The position numbers and the translations under genes were made by a program. Below, one piece after another: positions 22,581 to 30,172 of a stretch of 33,742 bases of DNA (position 1 is the stretch's first letter; each line of letters opens with the position of its first letter). A model generated the notes under the pieces. It saw only the letters and a list, made by a program, of their open reading frames with translations, made no database searches and was not told the origin of the DNA. The stretch lies in contig JAUSPN010000061.1 in NCBI GenBank assembly GCA_030656555.1, forward strand, positions 1-33,742, given 5' to 3'. Origin of the DNA: Candidatus Desulfaltia sp. Its GTDB lineage: Bacteria; Desulfobacterota; Desulfobacteria; Desulfobacterales; ETH-SRB1.

Positions 22581-22640
22581 TTGACAAAAAACATCATTTA
22601 TATAATAGGTGTTGACTAAATTTAGTCAATCTCTATTATA
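22581..22640 (+). promoter_or_regulatory. Promoter with perfect 18-bp palindromic operator
   Basis: TTGACTAAATTTAGTCAA (22612-22629) is a perfect 18-bp palindrome. Its first half doubles as a -35 (TTGACT, 22612) with TATTAT at 22634 after 16 bp. A second -35 (TTGACA, 22581) and TATAAT (22601) lie just upstream with a short 14-bp gap. A dimeric repressor binding here would block transcription of the gene that followed, now a pseudogene. Confidence 0.55.
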
Positions 22641-22668
22641 TATAAATAATCAACAGAATGGGCTAAAC

Positions 22669-23299
22669 ATGGACATCCGCTTTTTGCCACACAATATTCA
22701 CCTTGAAGATCCTGGCTTATTCTCCAGCAGGGATCCCCATCTGCAACATCTTCAGAAACAATCATTAATCCATCGTTCTGAATTGCTTGATCTCCTTCCA
22801 TGTCATAACCCGGGGATTTATACAATAAGCGGGGGCCGTCAGAGCGGTATTTATCCAGCCGGCTCTTTTGGAAGATAAGCTTGCAGCCGCCCCCAAAAAG
22901 GCAAGAAAACTAATCTTCTCTGATCCTTTTATTTTCCATGCTGTCAGAGCATGGTTAAATCCATGTCATGACCCTTTTGATCAACAGGCTATGCCTGTCT
23001 TAAACGATTCTGACTGGGCCGCCAGATTAACGGAGGCCTGTGTTGTTACACATTATCGGAGAAAATTTCCTACATACTATATAAAGGCTGAAGGAGAAGT
23101 CGATATCGCCTATATTGATAAAAACAGGTTCTGGCCGGTTGAAATAAAGTGGACAAAACAATTACGCCCCAAGGAACTTAAACAGATTTCAAAATATACG
23201 AATAGTCTTATATTAACCAGGTCAAAACAAATTGGGGAGATCAGAAATATACCAACCATGCCTTTGCCTCTTGCACTGTTGCGTCTTTGCTCAAGCTAA
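22669..23299 (+). pseudogene. AAA ATPase with DUF4143, internally deleted and frameshifted
   Basis: The start (MDIRFLPHNIHLEDPGLFSS) and the P-loop lead-in PGIYTISGGRQSG match the AAA/DUF4143 ATPase family, where the P-loop usually continues GKTT. Here the frame passes straight from GGRQSG into unrelated residues and stops at about 22876. In another frame, from about 22850, the family C-terminus resumes (ALLEDKLAAAPKKARKLIFS ... ILTRSKQIGEI). A few hundred residues, including Walker A end, Walker B and the sensor motifs, are missing. The product cannot be an active ATPase. The C-terminal part may still be translated from an ATG-like start at 22868. Confidence 0.85.
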
Positions 23300-23428
23300 G
23301 GGGGAAAAGTCCGCAGGCTAAAAAAAATAAATTGACAGGCGGTCAAGCATGATGGTTTCATAAAAAGTCGAAAATACCGTTTGCGAAGCTATCAAAACTT
23401 ACATAAAACTAAAAAAGGAGGTAACCCC

Positions 23429-24508
23429 ATGACTGATCAAAAAGAAATACCCGGTGTCTCCATGAGCAACACCAAAAAGGAAATGATAGAAGCTTATAAA
23501 GCTACGAAGCAGCAATTAGAGGCCACGGAGAAACAGTTGCTTGATGCTGAAAAGGTTCGCAAGCAGATGGAAAAAAAGGCTGCAGAGGCAGTCGCAGAGG
23601 CTCAGACCTCGCAGGATCCGCTGCAGCGGCTGCATGATCTTAAGGGCGCTTTCAGCCGTGAATTAACCGGCCTTGCAGAACAGTTTGAAGCGGAAATCGA
23701 AACTTATAAAAAGATTCAGACCGCAGTCAAAGCCAAACAGGAGGAGCTTCAGAATATTTACGAAGTGGAGACTGCTGCATCTGATCTTGTTGCTTTGATT
23801 GCTTCCCAGCAGGTCCGCAAGGAAGAATTCAAAACCGAGATGGAAAAACGCAGAACGGAATTTGAAGAAGAAATGCAAGAAGCCCGCTCAAACTGGGACA
23901 GGGAAAAGTCTGAGCAGGATCAGGAAATAGAGGAGCAGGCAGCGTTTCTCAAAAAACAGAGGCAGCGGGAAAAAGAAGATTACGAATACACGTTTGCACG
24001 GGAAAAAGATCAGCGTAAAAACGAACTTGAAGATCAACTAAAAGCCCTTGAAAAGGAAATTATCACAAAACGCGAGGCTTTTGGACAAGAACTCCAGCAG
24101 CGCAGAAACGAACTGGATAACCGTGAAAAGGTTATTTCCGAACATGAGCAGGTTTTTTCAGAGTTGCAAAAGCAGGTGGAAACCTTCCCGCAGACACTGG
24201 AAAAGCAGGTTCGAGCGGCAAAAGAGAGCGTCAGTGAAAGACTTGCCAGCGATTTTGAAAATAACCGACTACTTATGGAATCAAAATTTGAAGGTGAAAA
24301 GAACGTGTTTAAAGGCAGGATTGAGTCGCTCGAAACAATGGTGAAACTTCAGACAACTCAGATTGAAGATCTGTCCAGAAAGCATGAACAGGCATATGAA
24401 AAGGTTCAGGATATAGCCAACCGAGCCGTAGCTGCCGCAAAACGGGAGATCGTTTCAATGCCTTACAGACCTGGTTTTACAGGTAAAGACGAAGAACACG
24501 GCAACTGA
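23429..24508 (+). CDS. Long coiled-coil protein
   Basis: A 359-residue, highly charged protein that is almost wholly alpha-helical coiled coil from ~15 to ~340 (for example KQQLEATEKQLLDAEKVRKQ). It has no signal peptide or membrane segment and a short non-helical tail (MPYRPGFTGKDEEHGN). It is similar in style to hypothetical coiled-coil proteins found in Desulfobacterota; no function is known. The ATG at 23429 follows AAAGGAGGT; a start at 23381 is rejected. It lies between the ATPase pseudogene and the EPS regulator gene. It could be cytoskeletal or scaffold-like; that is speculation. Confidence 0.85.
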   Translation: MTDQKEIPGVSMSNTKKEMIEAYKATKQQLEATEKQLLDAEKVRKQMEKKAAEAVAEAQTSQDPLQRLHDLKGAFSRELTGLAEQFEAEIETYKKIQTAVKAKQEELQNIYEVETAASDLVALIASQQVRKEEFKTEMEKRRTEFEEEMQEARSNWDREKSEQDQEIEEQAAFLKKQRQREKEDYEYTFAREKDQRKNELEDQLKALEKEIITKREAFGQELQQRRNELDNREKVISEHEQVFSELQKQVETFPQTLEKQVRAAKESVSERLASDFENNRLLMESKFEGEKNVFKGRIESLETMVKLQTTQIEDLSRKHEQAYEKVQDIANRAVAAAKREIVSMPYRPGFTGKDEEHGN

Positions 24509-24575
24509 TCGTGCATCGTACCCGTTAAGGCTATTTAACCGTTTTGCCCCTTCTTCCAGTCCAAAATTATTTTTC

Positions 24576-24637
24576 TTGACTAAACAGCCTGTTCAATATA
24601 AGAAGTCTGTTCAAAACCGAACAGACTTTTTTATAAT
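24576..24637 (+). promoter_or_regulatory. Promoter and operator of the MarR-type gene
   Basis: GTCTGTTC (24605-24612) and GAACAGAC (24619-24626) form an 8-bp inverted repeat with a 6-bp gap. A third CCTGTTCAA half-site lies 17 bp upstream at 24589-24596. They overlap TTGACT (24576) - 15 bp - TATAAG (24597) and a second TATAAT (24632). The layout fits negative autoregulation by the MarR-type regulator encoded directly after it. Confidence 0.55.
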
Positions 24638-24653
24638 AATTACAGCAATCATC

Positions 24654-25208
24654 ATGCTCCTTTCAGAAAAGCACTTTCAAATATTAGAGACCCTGGGCGG
24701 GCAGGAGATTTCAACTCAGCGCCAATTAGCGGATTCTACGGGAATAAGCCTGGGCCAGATCAATTATGTCCTTAAGCATCTTTTAGCAAAAGGCTTTGTC
24801 AAAATCGGCAACTTCCATAAAAATCCTCACAAGATAGGTTATGTCTATCTTTTAACCCCAAAAGGTATTGAGGCAAAATCGAAGCTGGCTGCACATTTTA
24901 TAGTATACAAACTAAAAGAGTACAATAACATCCGAGGCAAACTGGAGGAAAGATTAATTGCCATTGCAAAAAACGGCCGTAACCGCATTATTTTTATTGG
25001 CCCTGAAATAGTAAAAGAGTTTATTGATTCCATAATATATGAAAAAACTTTAACATTGGTTCTTGTGGCTCACTGCGAAGACCGGCAGGCTATCAAACAA
25101 TATGATGATAATTCCTTTGATTTTATTGTTGAGTTTAACGCAAACCAAAATACAAAGACAGCAAAACTCAATGGAATTTCTTCTGACAGAGTAATTTCTC
25201 TCTGGTAA
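24654..25208 (+). CDS. MarR-family EPS-associated transcriptional regulator
   Basis: A 184-residue winged-helix protein. I start at the ATG at 24654 (MLLSEKHFQILETLGGQ); upstream codons lie in the promoter. The DNA-binding domain (~1-75) includes ISTQRQLADSTGISLGQINY (helix-turn-helix) and a wing KNPHKIGYVYLLTPKGIEAK. This resembles the MarR-type regulators that accompany exopolysaccharide loci with exosortase. The C-terminal ~85 residues (after about 100) have an uncharacterised domain starting FIGPEIVKEFIDS. It is likely to control polysaccharide genes and itself. Confidence 0.82.
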   Translation: MLLSEKHFQILETLGGQEISTQRQLADSTGISLGQINYVLKHLLAKGFVKIGNFHKNPHKIGYVYLLTPKGIEAKSKLAAHFIVYKLKEYNNIRGKLEERLIAIAKNGRNRIIFIGPEIVKEFIDSIIYEKTLTLVLVAHCEDRQAIKQYDDNSFDFIVEFNANQNTKTAKLNGISSDRVISLW

Positions 25209-25226
25209 TTTTTGACATACAGCCTG

Positions 25227-25293
25227 TCATGTCATTGCGAGGAGCCAAAGCCCCCATATTGTCATTGCGAGGAGCAGCGCGACGCGGCAATCT
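25227..25293. repeat. Dispersed repeat GTCATTGCGAGGAG, two copies
   Basis: GTCATTGCGAGGAG occurs at 25231 and 25261; the second continues CAGCGCGACGCGGCAATCTT. This is a repeat family common in environmental Proteobacteria genomes. It lies in the gap 25209-25413; the right part of that gap contains the GAGCATTTTTCAAAGGTCTC-like end seen near 11.7 kb. No gene. Confidence 0.65.
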
Positions 25294-25413
25294 TATCGCA
25301 ATATTTGCAACATATTTATAATAAAATTAATTAGTTATACAATCTTTCTTAATGTAATCCAAGAAGCGGAGCTGCCTCAAAAGAGATCCCGTAAGCATTT
25401 TTCAAAGGTCTCT

Positions 25414-25710
25414 ATGAAACAATTGACACCGGAAGATAAAAAAAAATTATTATCAGATGCTTTTTGGGATAAAAACGTTGATGAAAATCAATTATACGAT
25501 CTCATAACTGGTAAAATTGAAACTTTGCCGTTTCTTGATAAAAAAATAATCTTTTGTAGACTGTTGTCTACCTACGATTGGTATACATTGATCAAACTTA
25601 TTCCAAATAAAATATTGAAAGAAGCCTTAACTGATGATGTCCTTGGCAGATTGTATCCAAAGGAATTAAAGGAAAAATATAAGTATGCCAGAGGAATATT
25701 ATTTAAATAA
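25414..25710 (+). CDS. Small protein, likely antitoxin-type partner of AbiEii-like gene
   Basis: Ninety-eight residues beginning KQLTPEDKKKLLSDAFWDKN with CRLLSTYDWYTLIKLIPNK in the middle. No helix-turn-helix or known name. It overlaps the following nucleotidyltransferase gene by 26 bp, the arrangement usual for an antitoxin gene in front of an AbiEii/GII-type gene. The partner role is inferred from position. AbiEi antitoxins are larger and have a winged-helix, so this is another type. Confidence 0.65.
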   Translation: MKQLTPEDKKKLLSDAFWDKNVDENQLYDLITGKIETLPFLDKKIIFCRLLSTYDWYTLIKLIPNKILKEALTDDVLGRLYPKELKEKYKYARGILFK

Positions 25711-26380
25711 GCTTTATCCGTTTCAGGATGAAATTTTAAGGGAAATTCAGGGTCTGGATGTTGATTTTTACCTGTCTGGCGGAACTGTGTTAAGCAGGTG
25801 TTTTCTTGATCACAGATATTCCGATGATTTGGATTTATTTCTGAACAATCATCCGAAATTCAAACAGCAATGTGAGATAGTCGTAACTTATTTAAAAAAA
25901 ACATTTTCTCAGTGTATGGTCTCAATAACCAGTGAATCCTTTTTGCGTATTTTTATAAACAAGGATCAACTGGTTCTAAAGATAGATTTTATAAATGATG
26001 TTCCTTTTCATTTTGGTGGTTTTGAACGATTTGATTTTTTTGCAAATATTGATAACTGGAGAAATATTCTTTCAAATAAAATATGTGCCTTAAGTCGAAT
26101 GGAACCTAAAGATTATGCGGACATACTCTTTATTGCGAAAAAATTTCCATTTATTTGGGAAAATATTATCGAAGAAGCAAAAAATAAAGATTTATGGGTC
26201 GAACCGATTGCGGTCAGCAAAATAATAAAAGAGTTTCCGGTAGAACTCCTGACCCCAATAAAATGGGTAACTCAACCGGATCTGAAACAGGCGCAAGGCT
26301 CTTTAGCCTTGATTTCTGAAGATGTTCTTAAAGGGGGACAAAATTCCCTTTATAAAGAATGGCAACAATCAAATCCATAG
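25685..26380 (+). CDS. Nucleotidyltransferase of the AbiEii/AbiGii toxin family
   Basis: A 231-residue protein. The N-terminal nucleotidyltransferase core is VDFYLSGGTVLSRCFLDHRY followed by SDDLDLFL, matching G-G-T...D-D-x-D. Further family features are LKIDFINDVP and the KDYADILFIAK segment. Such enzymes act in type IV or phage-abortive systems where the toxin uses a nucleotide. The ATG at 25685 is preceded by AAGGA. It overlaps the metallophosphoesterase start by 22 bp. All catalytic residues are present. Confidence 0.85.
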   Translation: MPEEYYLNKLYPFQDEILREIQGLDVDFYLSGGTVLSRCFLDHRYSDDLDLFLNNHPKFKQQCEIVVTYLKKTFSQCMVSITSESFLRIFINKDQLVLKIDFINDVPFHFGGFERFDFFANIDNWRNILSNKICALSRMEPKDYADILFIAKKFPFIWENIIEEAKNKDLWVEPIAVSKIIKEFPVELLTPIKWVTQPDLKQAQGSLALISEDVLKGGQNSLYKEWQQSNP

Positions 26381-27249
26381 CCCTGGAGCACGACACAAAA
26401 CTTATCATTATGTCCGACATGCATCGTGGTGACGGGACCGGCTCCGACGACTTCGCCCACAACTCCCTCATCTACAAATGCGCGCTCGATTACTATCTCA
26501 AAGAGGGATTTACCTACATAGAACTTGGCGACGCCGAAGAACTCTGGGAAAACAAAACCTTTGAGCAGATATACATCACCCACACCTCTGTCTATGACAA
26601 AATCAAAGAATTCCATGATCCTGATCAGAAAAATACCCGTTATATCAAGATCTGGGGCAATCACGACATCCAGTGGAAAGACAACGCAAATATCCTGCGC
26701 GATATCTTTCCCGGCATCAGAATCTACGAGGCCGCGATACTCCACAGCCCAACCCGGCAGGGAAAACGTATTCTCCTCTGGCACGGCCACCAGGCAGACC
26801 CCAAATGTAGCGGCCACGGGGCAGCTTTCAGCAAATTCTTCGTGCAAAACTTCTGGCCATGCCTTCAGAGATACGGCATAAAAGACCCCACAAGGGCAGC
26901 CGCCAATCCGGGTCTATCCGACGAAATAGACGAAAAGTTCTATCAACTGGCCATGAACAACGACAAAAATATTGACACAATCATAGCAGGCCACACCCAT
27001 CGCCCAGTGTACGAAAACCTCTCCCTTACCGAGCGCAGAGCCATTGAAAGAGGAAAAAAGCTCAAACCCGAGCCGGTTTACTACAACACAGGTTCCTGCG
27101 TGCATCCAAGATGCATCACAGGCATTGAAATAACAATGGAAGATAGCACCCCCAGCCTCAAGCTCATAAAATGGGGCCACGATGCAACTCCTTGCTCAGA
27201 GGCAAAAACATACACCTTAACCATAAAACGCACAGTCCTTGAACCCTGA
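26359..27249 (+). CDS. Calcineurin-like metallophosphoesterase
   Basis: A 296-residue enzyme with the complete metal-binding set: SDMHRGD (D-x-H), ELGDAEELWE (G-D), WGNHDIQW (GNHD), LWHGHQAD and AGHTHRPVY (GHTH). These bind two metal ions. There is a bulky insert with YYNTGSCVHPRCITG. The substrate is unknown; UDP-diacylglucosamine hydrolases and phosphodiesterases share the fold. It overlaps the AbiEii-like gene by 22 bp, so the two may form one operon. Its DNA looks noticeably more GC- and C-rich than the flanking genes, suggesting a different origin. Confidence 0.88.
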   Translation: MATIKSIALEHDTKLIIMSDMHRGDGTGSDDFAHNSLIYKCALDYYLKEGFTYIELGDAEELWENKTFEQIYITHTSVYDKIKEFHDPDQKNTRYIKIWGNHDIQWKDNANILRDIFPGIRIYEAAILHSPTRQGKRILLWHGHQADPKCSGHGAAFSKFFVQNFWPCLQRYGIKDPTRAAANPGLSDEIDEKFYQLAMNNDKNIDTIIAGHTHRPVYENLSLTERRAIERGKKLKPEPVYYNTGSCVHPRCITGIEITMEDSTPSLKLIKWGHDATPCSEAKTYTLTIKRTVLEP

Positions 27250-27251
27250 AA

Positions 27252-27822
27252 ACCTTAGCGCCTTAGCTGTTCAACAGTTTTACCCCTTCGCGCGGTTCAA
27301 AGACGAAATAAATGAAAGACATCGAAGAAATCGGAAGAAATATCGTACATTCCGCCATTAAAGTACACAAAGTGCTCGGCCCAGGCCTTCTCGAATCCGT
27401 ATATCAGAAATGCCTGGCATACGAACTGGAAAAAACAGGATTAACAGTGGCATGTGAAGTCCCGCTCCCAGTCAAGTATGAATCCGTTACAATAGATGCG
27501 GGCTTTCGAATCGATATGATAATCCAACAGACTGTAATCATAGAAAACAAGACTGTTGATAAAATAGCTCCGATACACGAAGCCCAGCTCTTAACTTATC
27601 TTAAACTTACCAATCTTAAACTTGGCTTTCTTCTCAACTGGAATGTACCATTGATGAAGGACGGCATAAAACGAATGGTAAACAACCTGGGAAGATGACA
27701 GCTTTTTCTGCCCAGTTTATCCCGCCCAGCGGGGTAGGGCATGTTACTTTTTCAGATCGTTCGTCCCGATCTGGAAAAAACAAAAAAAACCTTAGCGCCT
27801 TAGCGACTTAGCGGTTCAAAAG
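27252..27822. repeat. CTTAGCG arrays flanking a GxxExxY gene
   Basis: CCTTAGCGCCTTAGCTGTTC at 27252 and CCTTAGCGCCTTAGCGACTT at 27788 lie on either side of the GxxExxY gene at 27312. Both are in the same sense (direct repeats, 8-9 bp units), unlike the inverted arrays of other cassettes. Between the gene end and 27788 is GC-rich repeat DNA (CCCGCCCAGCGGGG). Non-coding outside the gene. Confidence 0.7.
27312..27698 (+). CDS. GxxExxY protein (PD-(D/E)XK-like), divergent copy
   Basis: A 128-residue protein with GPGLLESVYQ (the G-x-x-E-x-x-Y motif), FRIDMIIQQTVIIENKTVDK (Asp, then E-N-K, as in PD-(D/E)XK nuclease cores) and EAQLLTYLKLTNLKLGFLLN. The family is uncharacterised; it is usually placed in the PD-(D/E)XK nuclease superfamily. 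It differs strongly from the copies at 28.9 and 30.2 kb. There is no strong ribosome site (AAATAAATG). Function unknown. Confidence 0.85.
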   Translation: MKDIEEIGRNIVHSAIKVHKVLGPGLLESVYQKCLAYELEKTGLTVACEVPLPVKYESVTIDAGFRIDMIIQQTVIIENKTVDKIAPIHEAQLLTYLKLTNLKLGFLLNWNVPLMKDGIKRMVNNLGR

Positions 27823-27906
27823 CCTTTTCCATTCAAAATTAAAAATTAAAAACTTATAATTTGAAGAATGTCCCGTTTGATAGCAATTTCCTTGGAGGAA
27901 TATAAG

Positions 27907-28206
27907 ATGTATCCCAATATTAAAGATAAAATTGATAAAGTATCCCGACTTTCTGTACCGATTCTTAAACGAAACGGCGTGACATATGCTGCGCTATTTG
28001 GCTCTTTTGTAAGATCTGAAGAAACCTTGGAAAGCGATCTTGATTTTTTAGTTGAATACAGTGAAGGAATAAGTTTATTCGATGTTGTTGTATTGAAGCG
28101 GAAGCTCGAGGAGAAATTAGGCAGAAAGGTGGACCTCGTTTCACTTAAGTACTTGAATAAGCGTATTCGGCAAAGAGTAATACATGAGCAGGTTCGTATA
28201 TTATGA
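27907..28206 (+). CDS. mntA: MntA-type nucleotidyltransferase antitoxin, second pair
   Basis: Ninety-nine residues from the ATG at 27907, chosen because GGAGG lies 8 bases upstream; an in-frame start at 27868 overlaps that ribosome site. The active site is YAALFGSFVRSEETLESDLD (GS-F ... D-x-D). It is short, as for the minimal MntA type. The gene overlaps the HepT partner by 4 bp (ATGA). It is not close in sequence to the pair at 21.5 kb, so the two systems are separate acquisitions. Confidence 0.88.
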   Translation: MYPNIKDKIDKVSRLSVPILKRNGVTYAALFGSFVRSEETLESDLDFLVEYSEGISLFDVVVLKRKLEEKLGRKVDLVSLKYLNKRIRQRVIHEQVRIL

Positions 28207-28529
28207 AAAAAGATCCCTACGTCTTTATCGACCATATTCGAGAATCGATTGAAGCAATTGAGGCCTACACCCAGAATGTTTCCCGGGAGCAATTTTTAAA
28301 TAATTCTCAAATTCAGGATGCAGTCTGTCGGCGCCTGGAAATTATTGGAGAGGCCGCCAATAAATTGGAATCCGAATTTACTGAGAAATTTCCAAATATC
28401 CCTTGGTATGAAATCATCGCTATGAGAAATATCCTCATTCATGAATATTTTGGCGTCGATCCTGATCAGGTCTGGAATACTGTGCAGAAAGACATCCCTG
28501 AATTAAAACGACAACTTGAAAAAATTTAG
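28203..28529 (+). CDS. hepT: HepT-like toxin (DUF86), second pair
   Basis: A 108-residue HEPN-family protein. The R-x4-H-x-Y motif is RNILIHEYFGVD near residue 78. VCRRLEIIGEAANKL is the conserved central helix. It starts in the ATGA overlap with the nucleotidyltransferase gene. It probably acts as an RNase toxin silenced by AMPylation from its partner. Confidence 0.9.
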   Translation: MKKDPYVFIDHIRESIEAIEAYTQNVSREQFLNNSQIQDAVCRRLEIIGEAANKLESEFTEKFPNIPWYEIIAMRNILIHEYFGVDPDQVWNTVQKDIPELKRQLEKI

Positions 28530-28539
28530 CTTAAGTGCC

Positions 28540-28930
28540 TACCCTGCCTGCCCCGCTTGCCCTGTGGAATGCGAAGGCCATTCCTCTGGGGTTTACCCCG
28601 TTAAATTCCGAAGGACAGCGAAGTTTACCCCGCAGGTCCGGAAGATCGTACTGGAGCGTATTTAACCGGGGTAGGTCCGGCAGATAGTACTGGGGCGCCT
28701 TGGCCTGCCCCGCTTGCCCTGTGGAATGCGAAGCCTATTCATCCGGGGTAGGTTCGGAAAATCGTACTGGGGCGGTTCAAAAGCCTTTTCCATTCAAAAT
28801 TAAAAACTCAAAATTATACTGAATCCTGCCTGCCCCGCCTGTCGAAGATGCCGCCGTGCGGTGCCCTGTTAAATCCCGCAGGGCTATTTATCCGGGGTTA
28901 AATCTGAAGACCATTTAACTGGAGTCAAAC
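28540..28930. repeat. GC-rich composite repeat DNA
   Basis: Mosaic of repeated phrases such as CTGCCTGCCCCGC, CGCTTGCCCTGTGGAATGCG (twice, near 28550 and 28718), TTTATCCGGGGTTAAATCTG, GGTAGGTCCGG and ATTTAACCGGGG. The last 100 bp recur at 29431-29515. It resembles assembled remnants of one element with length variants. There is no ORF that I would support. Confidence 0.7.
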
Positions 28931-28931
28931 T

Positions 28932-29429
28932 AATAAATAAAAAATGGAAAAAGAAGATATCACTCACAAGATTATCGGATGTGCCTATACAGTCTTTAAT
29001 GCACTGGGATTTGGCTTCTTGGAAAGCGTCTATAAAAAAGCCATGGTTATAGAATTGCGTAATCAAAACCTGGCTGCGGTAGAAGAAGAGCCTTTAAAAG
29101 TTTACTACGAGGGAGCTGTTGTCGGCGAGTTTTTTATTGATCTGTTTGTGGAAAATGAGATTATCCTTGAACTGAAATCCGTTGAAAATCTAAGCAAAGC
29201 CCACGAGGTCCAATTGGTGAACTACCTGAATGGTATGAAGAAAGATATCGGACTTCTCATCAATTTCGGACCGTCGGGTGTCGATGTTAAGCGCAAATAT
29301 TGTGCGCCAAAGATGAAAACCGAATAGCCTCCGCCGAAGGCAGATTGTCTTTTTGCCTGCCGTCCGGGCAGGGAAAAAATATCCAAAAAATCCTGTAAAT
29401 CCTGTCAAAATAAAAAATATTCAGTTAAT
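28932..29429 (+). repeat. 498-bp direct repeat, copy 1 (GxxExxY unit)
   Basis: Begins AATAAATAAAAAATGG and ends CAGTTAAT, and contains the GxxExxY gene and its downstream repeats (GCCTGCCGTCCGGGCAGG hairpin, AATCCTGTAAATCCTGTC). The second copy, 30161-30658, has the same length. Between the copies sits hicBA, so homologous recombination would remove it. Confidence 0.9.
28944..29327 (+). CDS. GxxExxY protein (PD-(D/E)XK-like), copy 1
   Basis: A 127-residue protein with GFGFLESVYKKA (G-x-x-E-x-x-Y), FFIDLFVENEIILELKSVEN (Asp ... E-L-K, a PD-(D/E)XK-like core) and EVQLVNYLNGMKKDIGLLIN. All conserved parts are present. It is nearly identical to the protein at 30173-30556 except in a block around residues 35-48. 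No good Shine-Dalgarno precedes the ATG. Function unknown. Confidence 0.87.
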   Translation: MEKEDITHKIIGCAYTVFNALGFGFLESVYKKAMVIELRNQNLAAVEEEPLKVYYEGAVVGEFFIDLFVENEIILELKSVENLSKAHEVQLVNYLNGMKKDIGLLINFGPSGVDVKRKYCAPKMKTE

Positions 29430-29535
29430 TCTGCCTGCCCCGCTTGCCCTGTTAAATCCCGCAGGGCTATTTATCCGGGGTTAAATCTGAAGACCATTTA
29501 ACTGGGGTCAAAATAAAAAATAAGTTTAAAAAAGG
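29328..29535. repeat. Repeat gap between GxxExxY copy 1 and hicB
   Basis: Holds a hairpin CTGCCGTCCGGGCAG (29357-29371), AATCCTGTAAATCCTGTC, and the block GCCCTGTTAAATCCCGCAGG ... TTTATCCGGGGTTAAATCTG that also stands before copy 1 at 28870-28925. No gene. The hicB ribosome site AAAGGA is at its right end. Confidence 0.7.
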
Positions 29536-29544
29536 ATGCCTACT

Positions 29545-29799
29545 ATGAAAACAATGATGAAAATTCCCCTGGTTCTTGAACCACAAAAGGAAGGCGGTTG
29601 GACAATAACCAGTCCTTTGGTTCCTGAATTGGTGACAGAGATCGATGAACTCGATGACCTGAATTCATGTGTTCACGATGCCCTTGCCGCTGTCATCGAA
29701 CTATACCAGGATATGGGAAAACAATTTCCTGCGAATTTACGAGCCGATAACGCTGAGGCTCCTGTATGGTTTGAGTCTTTGGTTATGGCTGAAGGATGA
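29545..29799 (+). CDS. hicB: HicB-family antitoxin
   Basis: Eighty-four residues from the ATG at 29545 (an ATG at 29536 lies in the ribosome site). The N-terminal half IPLVLEPQKEGGWTITSPLV is the degenerate RNase-H-like fold typical of HicB. The C-terminal DNA-binding domain is absent or replaced by the tail LRADNAEAPVWFESL, so this is a minimal HicB. It overlaps hicA by 4 bp. The order hicB-hicA is the reverse of E. coli but common elsewhere. Confidence 0.88.
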   Translation: MKTMMKIPLVLEPQKEGGWTITSPLVPELVTEIDELDDLNSCVHDALAAVIELYQDMGKQFPANLRADNAEAPVWFESLVMAEG

Positions 29800-29999
29800 A
29801 TTACAGAGAGTTCACAAAAAAGCTGCGGGCATTTGGATGTCATGAAATAAATCGTCGTGGCAGCGGATCGCATCGAAAATGGTTTAACCCAGCTACAGGA
29901 AGAGGAACAACCATTCCGGATTGGGGCCAAAAGGATTTGAAAACAGGCACGATCACAGCAGTTTGCAGACAGCTTGGGATTAACAAAAATTCCCTGTAA
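29796..29999 (+). CDS. hicA: HicA-family mRNA interferase toxin
   Basis: A 67-residue dsRBD-like toxin with KLRAFGCHEINRRGSGSHRK and the catalytic histidine in GSHRKWFNP. The end AVCRQLGINKNSL is normal for the family. It begins in ATGA overlap with hicB, which signals translational coupling. It would cleave mRNA unless bound by HicB. All conserved residues are intact. Confidence 0.92.
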   Translation: MNYREFTKKLRAFGCHEINRRGSGSHRKWFNPATGRGTTIPDWGQKDLKTGTITAVCRQLGINKNSL

Positions 30000-30172
30000 T
30001 AAATGGAATAAATTTTGATGAGCTTCTTTTTTTCGGCATAGCCGATTGTTCATTTAAAATTTCTTCCGGAAATTTCAAATACAAAAAAATAATCTTTACC
30101 CAGTTAAATCCAGCAAGCTGGCCATTTAACCGGGGCTGTAAAATCCAGTAAATCCTGTCCAATAAATAAAAA
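30000..30172. repeat. Dispersed repeat between hicA and GxxExxY copy 2
   Basis: GCCGATTGTTCATTTAAAATTTC..., GGAAATTTCAAATACAAAAA and TTTACCCAGTTAAATCCAGC form a module seen again at 33562-33681. There it is interrupted by ~40 bp of GC-rich sequence (CCGTCCGCCTCACCTGAGCGG...). AAATCCAGTAAATCCTGTCC precedes the GxxExxY start. No gene. Confidence 0.75.

Noticed and set aside
22402-22584. 60-codon ORF downstream of hepT
   Set aside because: It is translated CACAGA-array and GCAAGCAGCGG repeat DNA with no ribosome site.
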